Source: Chthonomonas sp. UBA1950
Lineage (GTDB): Bacteria > Armatimonadota > Fimbriimonadia > Fimbriimonadales > Fimbriimonadaceae
Length of the DNA: 64,000 bases
Assembly (NCBI GenBank): GCA_002336105.1
Contig: DDEQ01000043.1
Span: forward strand, 110,263 to 174,262
Direction of reading: 5' to 3'
The translations under genes and the position numbers were made by a program. Under the pieces are notes generated by a model, which was given only the letters and a program-made list of their open reading frames with translations, was not told the DNA's origin and made no database searches. Below, in pieces: positions 18,282 through 26,702 of the stretch. Positions within the stretch are counted from its first letter, which is position 1. Each line of letters opens with the position of its first letter.

Positions 18282-18316
18282 GAATTACTGGAGAAAGAAC
18301 CTTTCTCCAGTAATTC
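18282..18316. terminator. Bidirectional hairpin terminator
   Basis: A perfect 16-bp stem (18282-18297 with 18301-18316) with a 3-base loop, between the convergent STN-protein and hom genes. No flanking T-run. Confidence 0.75.
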
Positions 18317-18332
18317 AATGCGTGACGCCTTA

Positions 18333-19628
18333 TTAAGCTTCGACTCGGAACCAATTGCAGATTTCGTAAACGTCGACAGCAGCATCGATTTCACGCAAAG
18401 AAGACAAGAAATCTTTTTCTAAACAGGGGTGAGTGAGGAAGACAATTTCACCGTGCTCCGCATCCAAAGTCTTCATCTCCATGGCTGCAAGCGAAATATT
18501 GTGCTTACCGAATGTCGTAGCGATCTGCCCAAGAACCATCGGACGGTCTAGCACTCTAACTCGAAGATAGTAGCTCGTTTTAAGACTGTCCATGCCCTCG
18601 AGTTCCATGCCTACTCCGTAGGGGATTGCGCTTCCAGGACCGTTAGCAGCGATATTTCGGCCGATATCCACCAAGTCGCCGACAACAGCAGATGCAGTTG
18701 GATCAGAACCTGCGCCTCGTCCGCTAAACATAACGTCGCCGACAAAGTCACCATGCAACCACAGGGCGTTATAGACACCCCTGACGGCTGCCAATGGGTG
18801 ATTCTTGGGAAGTAAGACAGGGTGAACGTGAACTCTCACTCGGTCTGGTCCGACCGCATCCGCAACTCCAAGCAACTTGATTCGATAGCCAAGCATTTCG
18901 GCATATTGCATGTCGATCTTGGTAATTCCGCGAATGCCTTCGCGATGAACCTTTTCAACAGGAACCTGCTTTCCAAATGCGATGCTTGCCAAGATTGAAA
19001 TCTTGTATGCAGTATCGAAGCCGTCAACATCGTTCGTTGGGTCCGCTTCGGCATATCCTTTTGCTTGAGCATCAGCCAAGACTTCCTTAAAATCAGCCCC
19101 TTCTTCTTCCATCGCCGTAAGGATGAAGTTCGTGGTGCCGTTCAAAATGCCCATGATTTTCAGGACATCGTTCCCGGCCAGCTGGTGCTTGAGTGGCTGA
19201 ACAACAGGGATGCCGCCGCCAACAGCAGCTTCATAGTGAAGGTCTAACCCTTTATCTTTAGCCAGTTGAACGAGCCGCGAGCCGTGCTTAGCCATCAGCT
19301 CTTTGTTGGCGGTCACGACGTTTTTGCCGTTCAGTAGCGCCTTTTCAACTAGATCTCCGGCTGGATCGACTCCGCCGATCAACTCAAGGACAACATCAAT
19401 TGACGGATCAGTGACGATAGACTCAAGATCCGTTGTAAAAATCGAACGTGGAAGGTCGCGTTCTTTCGTGGCGTCCTTGATGCCGATTTTGACGACCTCA
19501 AAGCCAAAGCCAGTTTTTCGGCTAATCGCGCTTTGGTTGTCGCAAATCATTCTGTAGGCACCGGAACCTACGGTTCCAAAGCCCAATATGCCAACGCGAA
19601 GAATCTTGTCCGTTCGAACCTGAGTCAC
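18333..19628 (-). CDS. hom: Homoserine dehydrogenase
   Basis: A 431-residue NAD(P)-dependent enzyme that reduces aspartate semialdehyde to homoserine, the branch point to threonine and methionine. Visible are the Rossmann loop GILGFGTVGSGAYRMI, the substrate region GGIPVVQPLKHQLAGND with NGTTNFILTAMEEEGADF, and the catalytic stretch AEADPTNDVDGFDTAYKISI. The C-terminal ~80 residues form an ACT domain (LRVRVLDRPMVLGQIATTFG), so threonine feedback is likely. It feeds thrB and thrC, which are encoded separately. accB lies 14 bp upstream on the same strand. Confidence 0.96.
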   Translation of the reverse strand: MTQVRTDKILRVGILGFGTVGSGAYRMICDNQSAISRKTGFGFEVVKIGIKDATKERDLPRSIFTTDLESIVTDPSIDVVLELIGGVDPAGDLVEKALLNGKNVVTANKELMAKHGSRLVQLAKDKGLDLHYEAAVGGGIPVVQPLKHQLAGNDVLKIMGILNGTTNFILTAMEEEGADFKEVLADAQAKGYAEADPTNDVDGFDTAYKISILASIAFGKQVPVEKVHREGIRGITKIDMQYAEMLGYRIKLLGVADAVGPDRVRVHVHPVLLPKNHPLAAVRGVYNALWLHGDFVGDVMFSGRGAGSDPTASAVVGDLVDIGRNIAANGPGSAIPYGVGMELEGMDSLKTSYYLRVRVLDRPMVLGQIATTFGKHNISLAAMEMKTLDAEHGEIVFLTHPCLEKDFLSSLREIDAAVDVYEICNWFRVEA

Positions 19629-19642
19629 AGGTCCATTATGAT

Positions 19643-20101
19643 TCAGCCAATGCGAATGAGTACGTCTCCAGGCTGAACGACTGCTCCAGGTTCAGCGGAA
19701 ATCTCAAGAACCGTGCCGCTGACCGGCGCGTTGATCTCGTTAAACACTTTCATCGCTTCGATGAGACCTACAACTTGACCGGCTTGCACAACTTCGCCAA
19801 CCTTTACAAAGGGTGACGCAGACGGGCTCGGTGACGCATAGAATATTCCTGTCATCGGGCTGGAAACAGGCGTTCCTTTAGGAGTCTCGATCACTGCGGT
19901 CATAGGCACTGGAGCAAAGAATGCGTCCTCTGCATCCACAATCGCATCTGAGCTAACTTGAGTCGTCACCGTTTTCGAGGACTTTCGACGAAACGCAACC
20001 GTAGCCCCTTCAACCGTCAAACTCGCCTCAGCAAGATGAAACTCTTGCATAAGGGCTGCCAAATCATCGATCTGTTGCTTCAAATCAGCCACGGGGGACA
20101 T
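19643..20101 (-). CDS. accB: Biotin carboxyl carrier protein of acetyl-CoA carboxylase
   Basis: A 152-residue protein of normal BCCP length. The C-terminal biotinyl domain carries the biotinylation motif LIEAMKVFNEI with the modified Lys, and a Pro/Ala/Ser-rich thumb-like segment (GTPVSSPMTGIFYASPSPSA) precedes it; the N-terminal helix (DLKQQIDDLAALMQEFHLAE) is also typical. It carries CO2 for malonyl-CoA formation in fatty-acid synthesis. No accC is adjacent, which is less usual, and the next gene is hom. Confidence 0.93.
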   Translation of the reverse strand: MSPVADLKQQIDDLAALMQEFHLAEASLTVEGATVAFRRKSSKTVTTQVSSDAIVDAEDAFFAPVPMTAVIETPKGTPVSSPMTGIFYASPSPSASPFVKVGEVVQAGQVVGLIEAMKVFNEINAPVSGTVLEISAEPGAVVQPGDVLIRIG

Positions 20102-20113
20102 TATGCCTGATGA

Positions 20114-20821
20114 TCAGGCAGAGCCGTCTAGCATCTCGGTTACTTCATCAAAGCTCGATGAAACGGCCTTCACACGGGAAACCGTTTCACGAATGTCTTC
20201 AGTTTCTCGACCTTCGACAACACTCTTCACCCGATTCGAAAGCAGTGTGGCTTTCAGCTCCAATAATGCTGCTTCAGCATGTCGCACACTCTGATCAATC
20301 TGGGCAATCTTCTCGGTAACGATGTCGTATTGCTTGAGCTCTTGCTGACGGGCTTTTAGGGCCAGTTGAAGAGCTTCTCTTTCTGCGTCTGTGGTCGCCT
20401 CTGCAATGCCCTCTTCCAACTTCACGATTTCCGCGTTCGCCAGGGATTTGCCACGAACGGTTTTTCGCAATTCAGTTCGCAGACGCAAAGCATGAACGAC
20501 TTGCGATTGGATGCTCTTCGCGGCGTCTATTGATTCGTTACCAACGAGCTGAGTTGCGGATGACCGATCAGCCAGCCCCACCACGTTGTTAAGCTCTTCG
20601 GTCAACCGCTTTATGGGCACAAGCAGTGTCTTGCTGTCAGCATCTATCCCTTCGCTTAAATCCGCTTCTCTACTACTTGCAGCACCTTTTACGGTGCTGA
20701 GGAAGAAGCCGAAGAAGGCTACAGCCGCCATCAGCACCGCCAGAACATACGATCCCATCACTAAGGCCGCAATCATGACGACAACTCCTATTCCAGCAAC
20801 GATATGGGAGGGCTTAACCAC
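20114..20821 (-). CDS. Hypothetical membrane protein with long coiled coil
   Basis: Not recognised. The 235-residue protein begins with two adjacent membrane helices (about residues 7-43) followed by a long, charged, heptad-rich helical region (about 60-225). GTG start at 20821. It is 12 bp upstream of accB on the same strand and may be its operon leader. It could be a structural or toxin-like membrane coiled coil; nothing in the sequence decides this. Confidence 0.65.
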   Translation of the reverse strand: MVKPSHIVAGIGVVVMIAALVMGSYVLAVLMAAVAFFGFFLSTVKGAASSREADLSEGIDADSKTLLVPIKRLTEELNNVVGLADRSSATQLVGNESIDAAKSIQSQVVHALRLRTELRKTVRGKSLANAEIVKLEEGIAEATTDAEREALQLALKARQQELKQYDIVTEKIAQIDQSVRHAEAALLELKATLLSNRVKSVVEGRETEDIRETVSRVKAVSSSFDEVTEMLDGSA

Positions 20822-20851
20822 ACATTAAGTCTACGCTCCAACCTCGGGTGC

Positions 20852-20857
20852 TATACT
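20852..20857 (+). promoter_or_regulatory. -10 element before YeiH-type exporter gene
   Basis: TATACT ends 12 bases before the ATG at 20870. Transcription from it would begin about 6 bases before the start codon, a nearly leaderless mRNA. No clear -35 match is seen at 16-18 bp. Confidence 0.3.
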
Positions 20858-20869
20858 CGGCTTGGCCAA

Positions 20870-21832
20870 ATGACTACAAACAGTTCGCGATTGACGGCAA
20901 AATTCCTCTTCTTCGGTATGTCGGTAGCCTGCCTTCTTCCTCTATTTCGACTACAGATCATTCCAGATGCTATCGTTGCCCCGGCAGCCCTCATCGGCGG
21001 CATGGTCTTGGGGATTGTGTTCGGAAGCCCCTTCCCTTCCGAGGCAAAGCGCTACAGCAAAATTCTGCTTCAATCTGCCGTCGTATTGTTGGGATTTTCT
21101 TTAAACATTGGTGATGTCCTTAAGGCAGGGCAACAGGGTCTGGTCTTCTCTCTGTTTTCGATTCTTGCCGTTTTTGGACTAGGGTTCCTTCTCCAAAAAC
21201 TTCTAAACGTTAGAAAGATCACCAGCCTCTTGGTCTCTACGGGAACAGCGATTTGTGGTGGTTCTGCCATTGCAGCAATGTCAGCCGTTGTCGATGCGCC
21301 GCAAGAAGATGTAACGGTTGCAGTTGGCACCGTCTTCCTGTTGAATGCAGTCGGTCTGGTTCTTTTTCCAATTCTAGGCCACGTCATCGGCTTGAATGGC
21401 CAGCAATTTGGCACTTGGGCTGGCATTGCGATCCACGATGTTTCGAGTGTGGTTGGCGCAGCTACATCTTTCGGACAAGACTCATTGCCTGTGGCCACCG
21501 CGGTCAAGCTCTCCCGAGTTCTCTATCTAGTGCCTGCGACACTCATTGGAGCCGCCCTCGTTCGTTCGAAAGGGGCAAAGGCGCAGTTTCCCTGGTTTGT
21601 GCTTTTCTTCATCATCGCATCGGCGCTACGAACCGCAATTCCGGGTGCCAGCGTCGTGACTCCTTTTGCTAAGATCATTGCGACCAGTGGATTCGCCTTA
21701 TCACTCTTTCTGATAGGAAGCGGTCTTACTAAGAAAACGCTCAAGGCAGTCGGAGCCAAACCGCTTATCGAAGGTGTGTTACTCTGGCTCTTTATTTCAA
21801 TAATTTCTCTCTTTGTGGCAAAGGCAGTATAA
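20870..21832 (+). CDS. YeiH/UPF0324 family putative sulfur-anion exporter
   Basis: A 320-residue integral membrane protein with about ten helices, full length for the YeiH (UPF0324, 'putative sulfate exporter') family. Conserved stretches are ILLQSAVVLLGFSLN, TGTAICGGSAIAAMSAVV and WAGIAIHDVSSVVGAA. The ATG at 20870 fits the family start better than an upstream in-frame ATG at 20804, which would overlap the divergent gene. Family members are linked to export of sulfite or sulfate, though few have been tested. Immediately downstream is a cysteine dioxygenase-type gene, so export of sulfur anions from cysteine breakdown is a reasonable inference. Confidence 0.85.
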   Translation: MTTNSSRLTAKFLFFGMSVACLLPLFRLQIIPDAIVAPAALIGGMVLGIVFGSPFPSEAKRYSKILLQSAVVLLGFSLNIGDVLKAGQQGLVFSLFSILAVFGLGFLLQKLLNVRKITSLLVSTGTAICGGSAIAAMSAVVDAPQEDVTVAVGTVFLLNAVGLVLFPILGHVIGLNGQQFGTWAGIAIHDVSSVVGAATSFGQDSLPVATAVKLSRVLYLVPATLIGAALVRSKGAKAQFPWFVLFFIIASALRTAIPGASVVTPFAKIIATSGFALSLFLIGSGLTKKTLKAVGAKPLIEGVLLWLFISIISLFVAKAV

Positions 21833-21842
21833 GCTGAAAGGC

Positions 21843-22409
21843 ATGATCTCAGAATCCGCCTTGCCAAAGATGATTCATTTGTTGAACGAGGCCGTCGAAA
21901 AGCAAACTTCCACTGGATGTTGTAAAGCTGTCAAACGTGCTCTCGAAGAGATTGTCACTTCAGGTGAAGAGTTCGTTCCTGGTGAGTATTTGCTTCCAGC
22001 ACCAGACAAATATGCCCGTCGCTTGCTCTATAAAGATTCTGAAAATCGATTCTCAGTGCTAGTAATGGTTTGGGGACCTGGTCAAGGAACTCCGCTTCAC
22101 GACCATGCTAGAATGTGGTGCGTCGAATGCGTCTATCGAGGGAAGATCAAAGTAAAAAGCTATTCGCTGGACGATGAAGTCGATGGTCTTCTCCGGTTTG
22201 TCCCAGAGACCGAAGTCGTCGCGGGGATAGGCGAGGCAGGAACTCTCATCCCACCGTTTGATTACCACACCATTGAGAACGCGTCACCCGACCGACCGGC
22301 CGTTACCTTGCATGTTTATGGCGGTGAAATGGACTGGTGCAACGCATTTTTCCCCGAGGGGGAATTTTTTCGAATGGAAAGAAGGCATTTAGCCTATACA
22401 TCTGGCTAA
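21843..22409 (+). CDS. Cysteine dioxygenase-type cupin
   Basis: A 188-residue cupin. The first cupin motif GTPLHDHARMWCVECVYRG gives two iron His ligands plus the cysteine position used for the Cys-Tyr cofactor in many cysteine dioxygenases; the third His is likely that of FDYHTIENASPD, and HVYGGEMDWCNAF matches the family's C-terminal block. Cysteine dioxygenases oxidise cysteine to cysteine sulfinate with O2. The ATG at 21843, preceded by GAAAGG, is preferred. It lies 10 bp after the exporter gene, so the two are almost surely one operon. Confidence 0.85.
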   Translation: MISESALPKMIHLLNEAVEKQTSTGCCKAVKRALEEIVTSGEEFVPGEYLLPAPDKYARRLLYKDSENRFSVLVMVWGPGQGTPLHDHARMWCVECVYRGKIKVKSYSLDDEVDGLLRFVPETEVVAGIGEAGTLIPPFDYHTIENASPDRPAVTLHVYGGEMDWCNAFFPEGEFFRMERRHLAYTSG

Positions 22410-22439
22410 TGATGTGAGGTATCATCAGATTCTTCGCGT

Positions 22440-22515
22440 GGGGGTATAGCTCAGTTGGGAGAGCGCCTGCTTTGCAAGCAGGATGTCAGGGGTTCGAGTC
22501 CCCTTACCTCCACCA
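22440..22515 (+). tRNA. tRNA-Ala (anticodon UGC)
   Basis: A full cloverleaf: acceptor arm 22440-22446 pairs with 22505-22511 and has the G3-U70 pair that marks alanine tRNA; the anticodon loop TTTGCAA gives UGC; the T arm carries GGTTCGAGTCC; discriminator A is at 22512 and the CCA end (22513-22515) is encoded. Confidence 0.97.
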
Positions 22516-22578
22516 TCTTTTCAGGTTAAGAAATCATCTCGGGAACTGGCTTAAAGTGGGCCTCAAGTTCACAAACTT

Positions 22579-23154
22579 TTATCCTTGGATTACAGTTCGG
22601 AATGTGACTGAGACGCGGCGTTTTCGAAGTTTGCGTACTCCACCTAATGAATCGGATTTTCTCTTAGCGATTTCGTGCCTCCACTCGTAGCGCGCTGTCC
22701 CCGAGATTATGCAGGCTGATCCGACTGGTAACCAAACGTCAACAGATTCTGCTGTCCAGACATTGGTAAACCGCATTGGATACTCATCCCCAAGTGAGAT
22801 CATAGCGATTTCGGGGCCAAAGCACGGTTCGCAGTCGATGTGCGCGGCAATGCCTTGGCCGGGGAGGTACTCGTTCACGATGGCTTGGTCCGGCACGCAC
22901 TCCATCAAGTTTGCGGAGAATAGTTCCTCGGCAACACCTTGAAGGAACTCAGGTAAAGGGCCCAGATAAGCATCATGGTGAACTTTGCGAGCCCTGTAGT
23001 CATAGCGCCACCCGTAGTGCTGGACGCGTCGAGACAAGTCATCGAGCCATGGCATGCGATCGAGGATGCTGAGTAATGAATCGGATTCGTTCAGGAAACT
23101 CGGGACACAAATGAGCCCAGGGATCGACCGAGGATCATCAAACAGCGAACTCAT
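22579..23154 (-). CDS. AlkB-like 2-oxoglutarate/Fe(II) dioxygenase
   Basis: A 191-residue protein of the AlkB-like double-stranded beta-helix family. The iron site is complete: HxD in AAHIDCEPCFG, the distal His in ARYEWRHEIAKR, and the 2-oxoglutarate arginine pair in RRVSVTFR. The motifs WRYDYRARKV and LGPLPEFLQ are usual in this bacterial subgroup. AlkB enzymes remove alkyl groups from nucleic acids, but some relatives hydroxylate tRNA or proteins, so the substrate is open. ATG at 23154 overlaps the stop of the upstream methyltransferase gene (ATGA), so both are made together. Confidence 0.88.
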   Translation of the reverse strand: MSSLFDDPRSIPGLICVPSFLNESDSLLSILDRMPWLDDLSRRVQHYGWRYDYRARKVHHDAYLGPLPEFLQGVAEELFSANLMECVPDQAIVNEYLPGQGIAAHIDCEPCFGPEIAMISLGDEYPMRFTNVWTAESVDVWLPVGSACIISGTARYEWRHEIAKRKSDSLGGVRKLRKRRVSVTFRTVIQG

Positions 23155-23912
23155 CGAACTTTCCAAACCTCATAGGCACAGTCTCCAGATCGGGTGACAG
23201 GTTCTGCCAAATTGCTCAAGACGTTGTAAGAATACGACTGCTGAAGGATGCGTACTTGATGCCCCAAGTGCTTTGTAAATTCCTTGTACCACCCGTGTAC
23301 ATCGCCCCGTGGCATCCAACTCGCCGACGGGCCAACCGGATTTGTGTAAATCAGGGTCATCGCTGACGGTGAGAGCGCCGCGATTCGATTTGCCAACGCA
23401 CGAACAAACGGCCGAGTGAGTTCCTGAGCGAAGAAATAGGAGAAGACAAGTAGCACTGCTCTTCCATCAGCCATTCTTGCTGCTTCCTCCCAAAATCTGG
23501 ACTCAGGGAAGGCGTGCTCTGAGTTCCGCTTACATATGCTTCCTTCCATGCTAGCGGCCACTGAAGCGATAGCCCGCATGCCTTGAGCGAGTTCAAGAGA
23601 CAACCTCTCAAACGTGGTGCCACGGTTGCCTGAAAGGGCTAACATCGCCGTGCCCGGTCCGCCGCCAAAATCGATAAGTACATTCGGAGAGGTTTCGGGC
23701 ATTACGCTCCGAAGAGCAGCATGGTGCATCGGAGCGTAGCGGTAAGCGTACAGTAACGCAAGATATTCCGTCTCGCAGGGACGTTGGCCGCGCTCCAAAA
23801 CTTGATTGCCGATGTGTTGATCGAAGTCGTCCCCATGCTTTGAGATAAGTCGCCGAACTTCTTGCATTCCTCTGAGACGCTCGACAACATGATCATAGAA
23901 CGTATCAAACAT
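23151..23912 (-). CDS. Class I SAM-dependent methyltransferase
   Basis: About 253 residues. The SAM-binding motif I is clear as NVLIDFGGGPGTAML, preceded by a helical N-terminal region (YLALLYAYRYAPMHHAAL) that recalls Rsm22-like rRNA methyltransferases, but the Cys cluster of Rsm22 is not seen. Likely start ATG 23912; the open frame runs further up to 24026 through the boundary with the ISL3 remnant and is not thought to be coding there. Its 3' end is coupled to the AlkB-like gene. Methylation target unknown; RNA is a fair guess from the partner. Confidence 0.75.
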   Translation of the reverse strand: MFDTFYDHVVERLRGMQEVRRLISKHGDDFDQHIGNQVLERGQRPCETEYLALLYAYRYAPMHHAALRSVMPETSPNVLIDFGGGPGTAMLALSGNRGTTFERLSLELAQGMRAIASVAASMEGSICKRNSEHAFPESRFWEEAARMADGRAVLLVFSYFFAQELTRPFVRALANRIAALSPSAMTLIYTNPVGPSASWMPRGDVHGWYKEFTKHLGHQVRILQQSYSYNVLSNLAEPVTRSGDCAYEVWKVR

Positions 23913-23971
23913 ATCAATTAGGAGCCAGGCTCCCAGATTTGTCAACCAAGATTGTAGCCGATTTGCGAATC

Positions 23972-24053
23972 GCGTCCAGGAATCTCCTCCAAATCCAAGA
24001 TAAGGGGACGAGATTCGCAAGTCCAACTTTCCGAGCTGCGTCCAGGAATCTCC
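23972..24053 (+). repeat. 16-bp direct repeat pair upstream of the methyltransferase
   Basis: GCGTCCAGGAATCTCC is found at 23972-23987 and again at 24038-24053, 66 bp apart. A 9-bp inverted pair (TTGCGAATC at 23963-23971, GATTCGCAA at 24012-24020) lies between and around them. They sit between the methyltransferase gene and the ISL3 remnant and could be operator half-sites or scars of the insertion. Confidence 0.6.
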
Positions 24054-24061
24054 ATCAAACT

Positions 24062-24780
24062 TCCCACCCTCATCTCAGGACTCTCGTATCGATGCCGGTT
24101 GCGGCGGCTCGTCTTCTTGGGGAACACGATACTCATCTTTGGCGGATGCTTCGCACATGGGTTGCGATGGCTCAAAAGATCAGTAAGCCTCTCAGAGTCG
24201 GCGTTGACGAGACGGCCTCTCGGCGTGGTCATGAGTACATCAGCGTCTTTGTGGATCTGACACTAGGCGTGTCTTGTTTGCTTGCGAGGGTCGAAGTGGC
24301 GTTGCCCTTGCTCAGTTCCGCACCTTTCTGGAATCCAAGGGAGTTCTTACCGACAGGCTTGAATTCGTGTGCGATATGAGTCCGGCGTTCCTTTCTGGCA
24401 TTGAGGCTGCGTTTCCCAACGCGAGAGTGACTCTGGATAAGTTCCACTTGGTTGCGATGCTAACCAAGGCGGTCGATGAGACAAGGAAGGAGTCTGGTCG
24501 GTATCGAGCTTTGCGAGGGACGCGATGGCTCTGGCAGAAGAACCCTTCGAACCTCAGTGACGCTCAGAAAGCAGCGTTGCAAGACTTTCTTGAGTCGAAC
24601 GACTTTTCGAAAACTGCCCGTGCCTATAGCTTCAAACTTCAATTCCAAGGGATGTTTCAACACGGCAAGAATGCGGCCCAAAGAATCTTCGATGCATGGC
24701 TTGATATGACCCTGGAGTCTGGGCTCAAACACGTTGAAAAGGTCGCTTCCACGTTCTTTAGCCAATATCCAAATATTAGG
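24062..24780 (+). pseudogene. ISL3-family transposase remnant
   Basis: Two frames together spell the middle of an ISL3 transposase. The first covers VAAARLLGEHDTHLWRML and VGVDETASRRGHEYISVFVD, with a catalytic Asp in VGVDE. After a frameshift near 24265 the second frame continues FACEGRSGVALAQF, CDMSPAFLSGIEAAFPNARV and DKFHLVAMLTKAVDETR, with the second Asp in CDMS. The N-terminal zinc region and about the last 100 residues, including the catalytic Glu region, are missing, and no terminal inverted repeats were found. It is a dead, doubly truncated element that opens the decay island. Confidence 0.85.
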
Positions 24781-24794
24781 CATACAATAGATCT

Positions 24795-25248
24795 ATGACT
24801 TTCAAGAATAAGTTCGGGTTACTATTCGCAGTTATCTCAACAGGGTGTGTCTCGGGCTCAGGATATATCTCTCGAGAATTACCTGCTTCTTTGCCCGTTG
24901 TTCAGGTAGGGGATCGATTGGTGTGGCCGAAAGATCCTCCCCGGAATGGTGGGACTATTCTGTTTCTCCCTTCCAGTAGTTAGTGTTGGATTTCACAAAT
25001 CTCGCTCAAGAATTGGGGACCATCGTTGCAAGCAAAACGTATTTTTTTTTGCCAGCGCTTCCGGAACCGATTTGGTACAGACTGTGAGCGGGAGCCGGTT
25101 TGACCATGCGTTACTGAAAATAAAATCTGCCACGCCAACCATAAACGGCATGATGCCAGAACGACTTTTACTCATCCAATATGATCAGGATTTCAGAATA
25201 GTAGAAGTGATTGAGGACCCGATTCAGATCAAGAAGGTGATTCTATGA
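24795..25248 (+). pseudogene. Frameshifted small secreted protein gene
   Basis: Not recognised by family. Frame one (ATG 24795) gives a signal or lipoprotein leader (FGLLFAVISTGCVSGSGY) and ends at 24983. A second frame continues without a proper start and ends at 25248 (GTDLVQTVSGSRFDHALLKI, MPERLLLIQYDQDFRIVEVI). Joining them needs one indel near 24965-24985. The second frame's stop overlaps the next gene's ATG by 4 bp (ATGA), the usual operon coupling in this genome, which argues that it once was one gene. Confidence 0.55.
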
Positions 25249-25769
25249 AAATCAGACATGGGTTTACCATTGTCGAAATCCTCGTCGTGCTAGCAATATT
25301 GACCGTTCTGGCTGGACTGCTTTTCCCAGTATTTAGCCGAATGAGACGTTCTTCACTGATCACTAATACGATGAACAACGCTCATCAAAACTGGATTGCG
25401 CTTTCATTGTACAGATCGGACTGGGGATGAGACGGCATGTTAGGCACGGCAACCGAAATGGGGCTTCCACATCCAAACGAGGAGTTGTATACGGTGCTCC
25501 CCCGTAAAGTTTCAGGACAAACCTGCGTGACGACCGAAGGGTTCGATTACTATGCAGACGATGAACAGGGTCCCGGCTCGTGGCAAGAAGCGACCATAAC
25601 TTTTGGAGAAGCTGTGCCGCTCGTTTTCACAACCAACTGCACAGAATCGAATTGGGACACAAACAACCAATTTCATCCCAAATTGGGAACAGCAGCTATT
25701 CTTTCTGGCTCTGTCATAAAAAAACGAAAAGCTGGAGTTCCTACAAAACTAGAATGGTGGGTCAATTGA
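25245..25769 (+). pseudogene. Type IV prepilin-like protein gene broken by an in-frame TGA
   Basis: Starts with a classic class III prepilin leader (MKIRHGFTIVEILVVLAILT, cleavage after the Gly) and the long hydrophobic helix. The frame stops at TGA 25428-25430, straight after RSDWG, and then continues in the same frame for 110 more codons (MLGTATEMGLPHPNEELYTV). In intact family members the YRSDWG stretch runs on, so a single base change, such as GGA to TGA, is the simplest explanation. TGA is a normal stop elsewhere in this window, so recoding is unlikely. Confidence 0.75.
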
Positions 25770-25780
25770 CCCAAGAAAAT

Positions 25781-26065
25781 ATGAAATAAACAACCCTAAC
25801 CTTTTCAATCTGCCTCGTTCTCGTTTGCAGTTCTCTTGCAGACTGGTGCGTCGAATGCATTGTACTCCCGTCTTGTGCTGGCACAGGAACTAAAGAGTCC
25901 TTTTGCGGATCTTACGATAATGCTTCCCCACAAGGATGTTGGTCTTATTATAAAAAGTTATTAATCTGCCCGCAGGATATAGAGGATCCCATCATAAAAG
26001 GAAATAGCTACCGCACCGAATGGAGACTATGGTACATTTGTACATCAGGGAGTGACTGTTATTAA
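25781..26065 (+). pseudogene. Cys-rich secreted protein gene with a stop at codon 3
   Basis: After ATG AAA comes TAA (25787-25789), then an open frame of about 91 codons that opens with a typical signal peptide (TTLTFSICLVLVCSSLADW) and carries nine or ten cysteines before the stop at 26063. It lies 11 bp after the prepilin gene and overlaps the next gene by 14 bp. If AAA-to-TAA is undone the protein would be an ordinary small secreted Cys-rich protein. No family recognised; a non-ATG start after the TAA cannot be ruled out. Confidence 0.5.
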
Positions 26066-26702
26066 GCGGAAGTTGATAATTCTCGTCACAATCTCTGTGG
26101 CGGCTTGCGGAGGGTGGTGGTATTTATCGCGCCCTCCCGCACTAGAGGCAGCCTCATTACGATTAAGTGCCTGCGTCGAAGTCCAAGATGCAGACTGTGT
26201 AAATGAGTTTGTCGACACTATGGATCGCCAGGCGTACAACCTGGATAAGGCAAAAATACAACTATTGCTGTCAGAAACTCACAAGGCTCTACGTCGAGTA
26301 CCAGGACAGCCAATTGTTACGACGCAAAACAAAAAAACAATTGCATTGGTTCAAACGCCATATACATCAACGCGCTCGAACCGAACTGTAAACCTCGGAT
26401 TTGTTGTCAGCGATACCGATGAGGGTTTCAAGGCTCCGCAATTTGTAACACAGACCTTGCTTACATTGTCGGTAGCGAATGTTCCGACGACAATCGGAAA
26501 GACCTCAGCTGAACTAAAACTAAGAAGCTGGGCAGAATACGCGAAGAGTTCTGGACCGATGTGGGAGAAGGCTGGCTTTCCGGGGATATATCGGGATCCT
26601 ACCGAAGGCATGATCTCTTGGTCTAATTGGCAACAGAACTGCGAGTATCGAATGGCTAGACTTGAAGAAACACTGTATCGTATGAATTCGTCAAGGCGAT
26701 AA
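26052..26702 (+). CDS. Hypothetical membrane-anchored protein
   Basis: Not recognised. The 216-residue protein has one N-terminal membrane helix (KLIILVTISVAACGGWWYL) and an extracytoplasmic domain of about 190 residues with no known motif; a lone Cys in the helix is not in a good lipobox. GTG start overlapping the Cys-rich pseudogene. It is the only gene of this four-gene run that is still open, so it may also be on its way out. Confidence 0.55.
   Translation: MTVIKRKLIILVTISVAACGGWWYLSRPPALEAASLRLSACVEVQDADCVNEFVDTMDRQAYNLDKAKIQLLLSETHKALRRVPGQPIVTTQNKKTIALVQTPYTSTRSNRTVNLGFVVSDTDEGFKAPQFVTQTLLTLSVANVPTTIGKTSAELKLRSWAEYAKSSGPMWEKAGFPGIYRDPTEGMISWSNWQQNCEYRMARLEETLYRMNSSRR

Noticed and set aside
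24240..24290. Programmed frameshift in the ISL3 transposase
   Set aside because: ISL3 elements use a single frame, no slippery heptamer is seen, and both ends of the gene are missing.
25428..25430. TGA in the prepilin gene as selenocysteine or readthrough
   Set aside because: No SECIS-like hairpin follows, TGA ends other genes in the window, and neighbouring genes are broken too.
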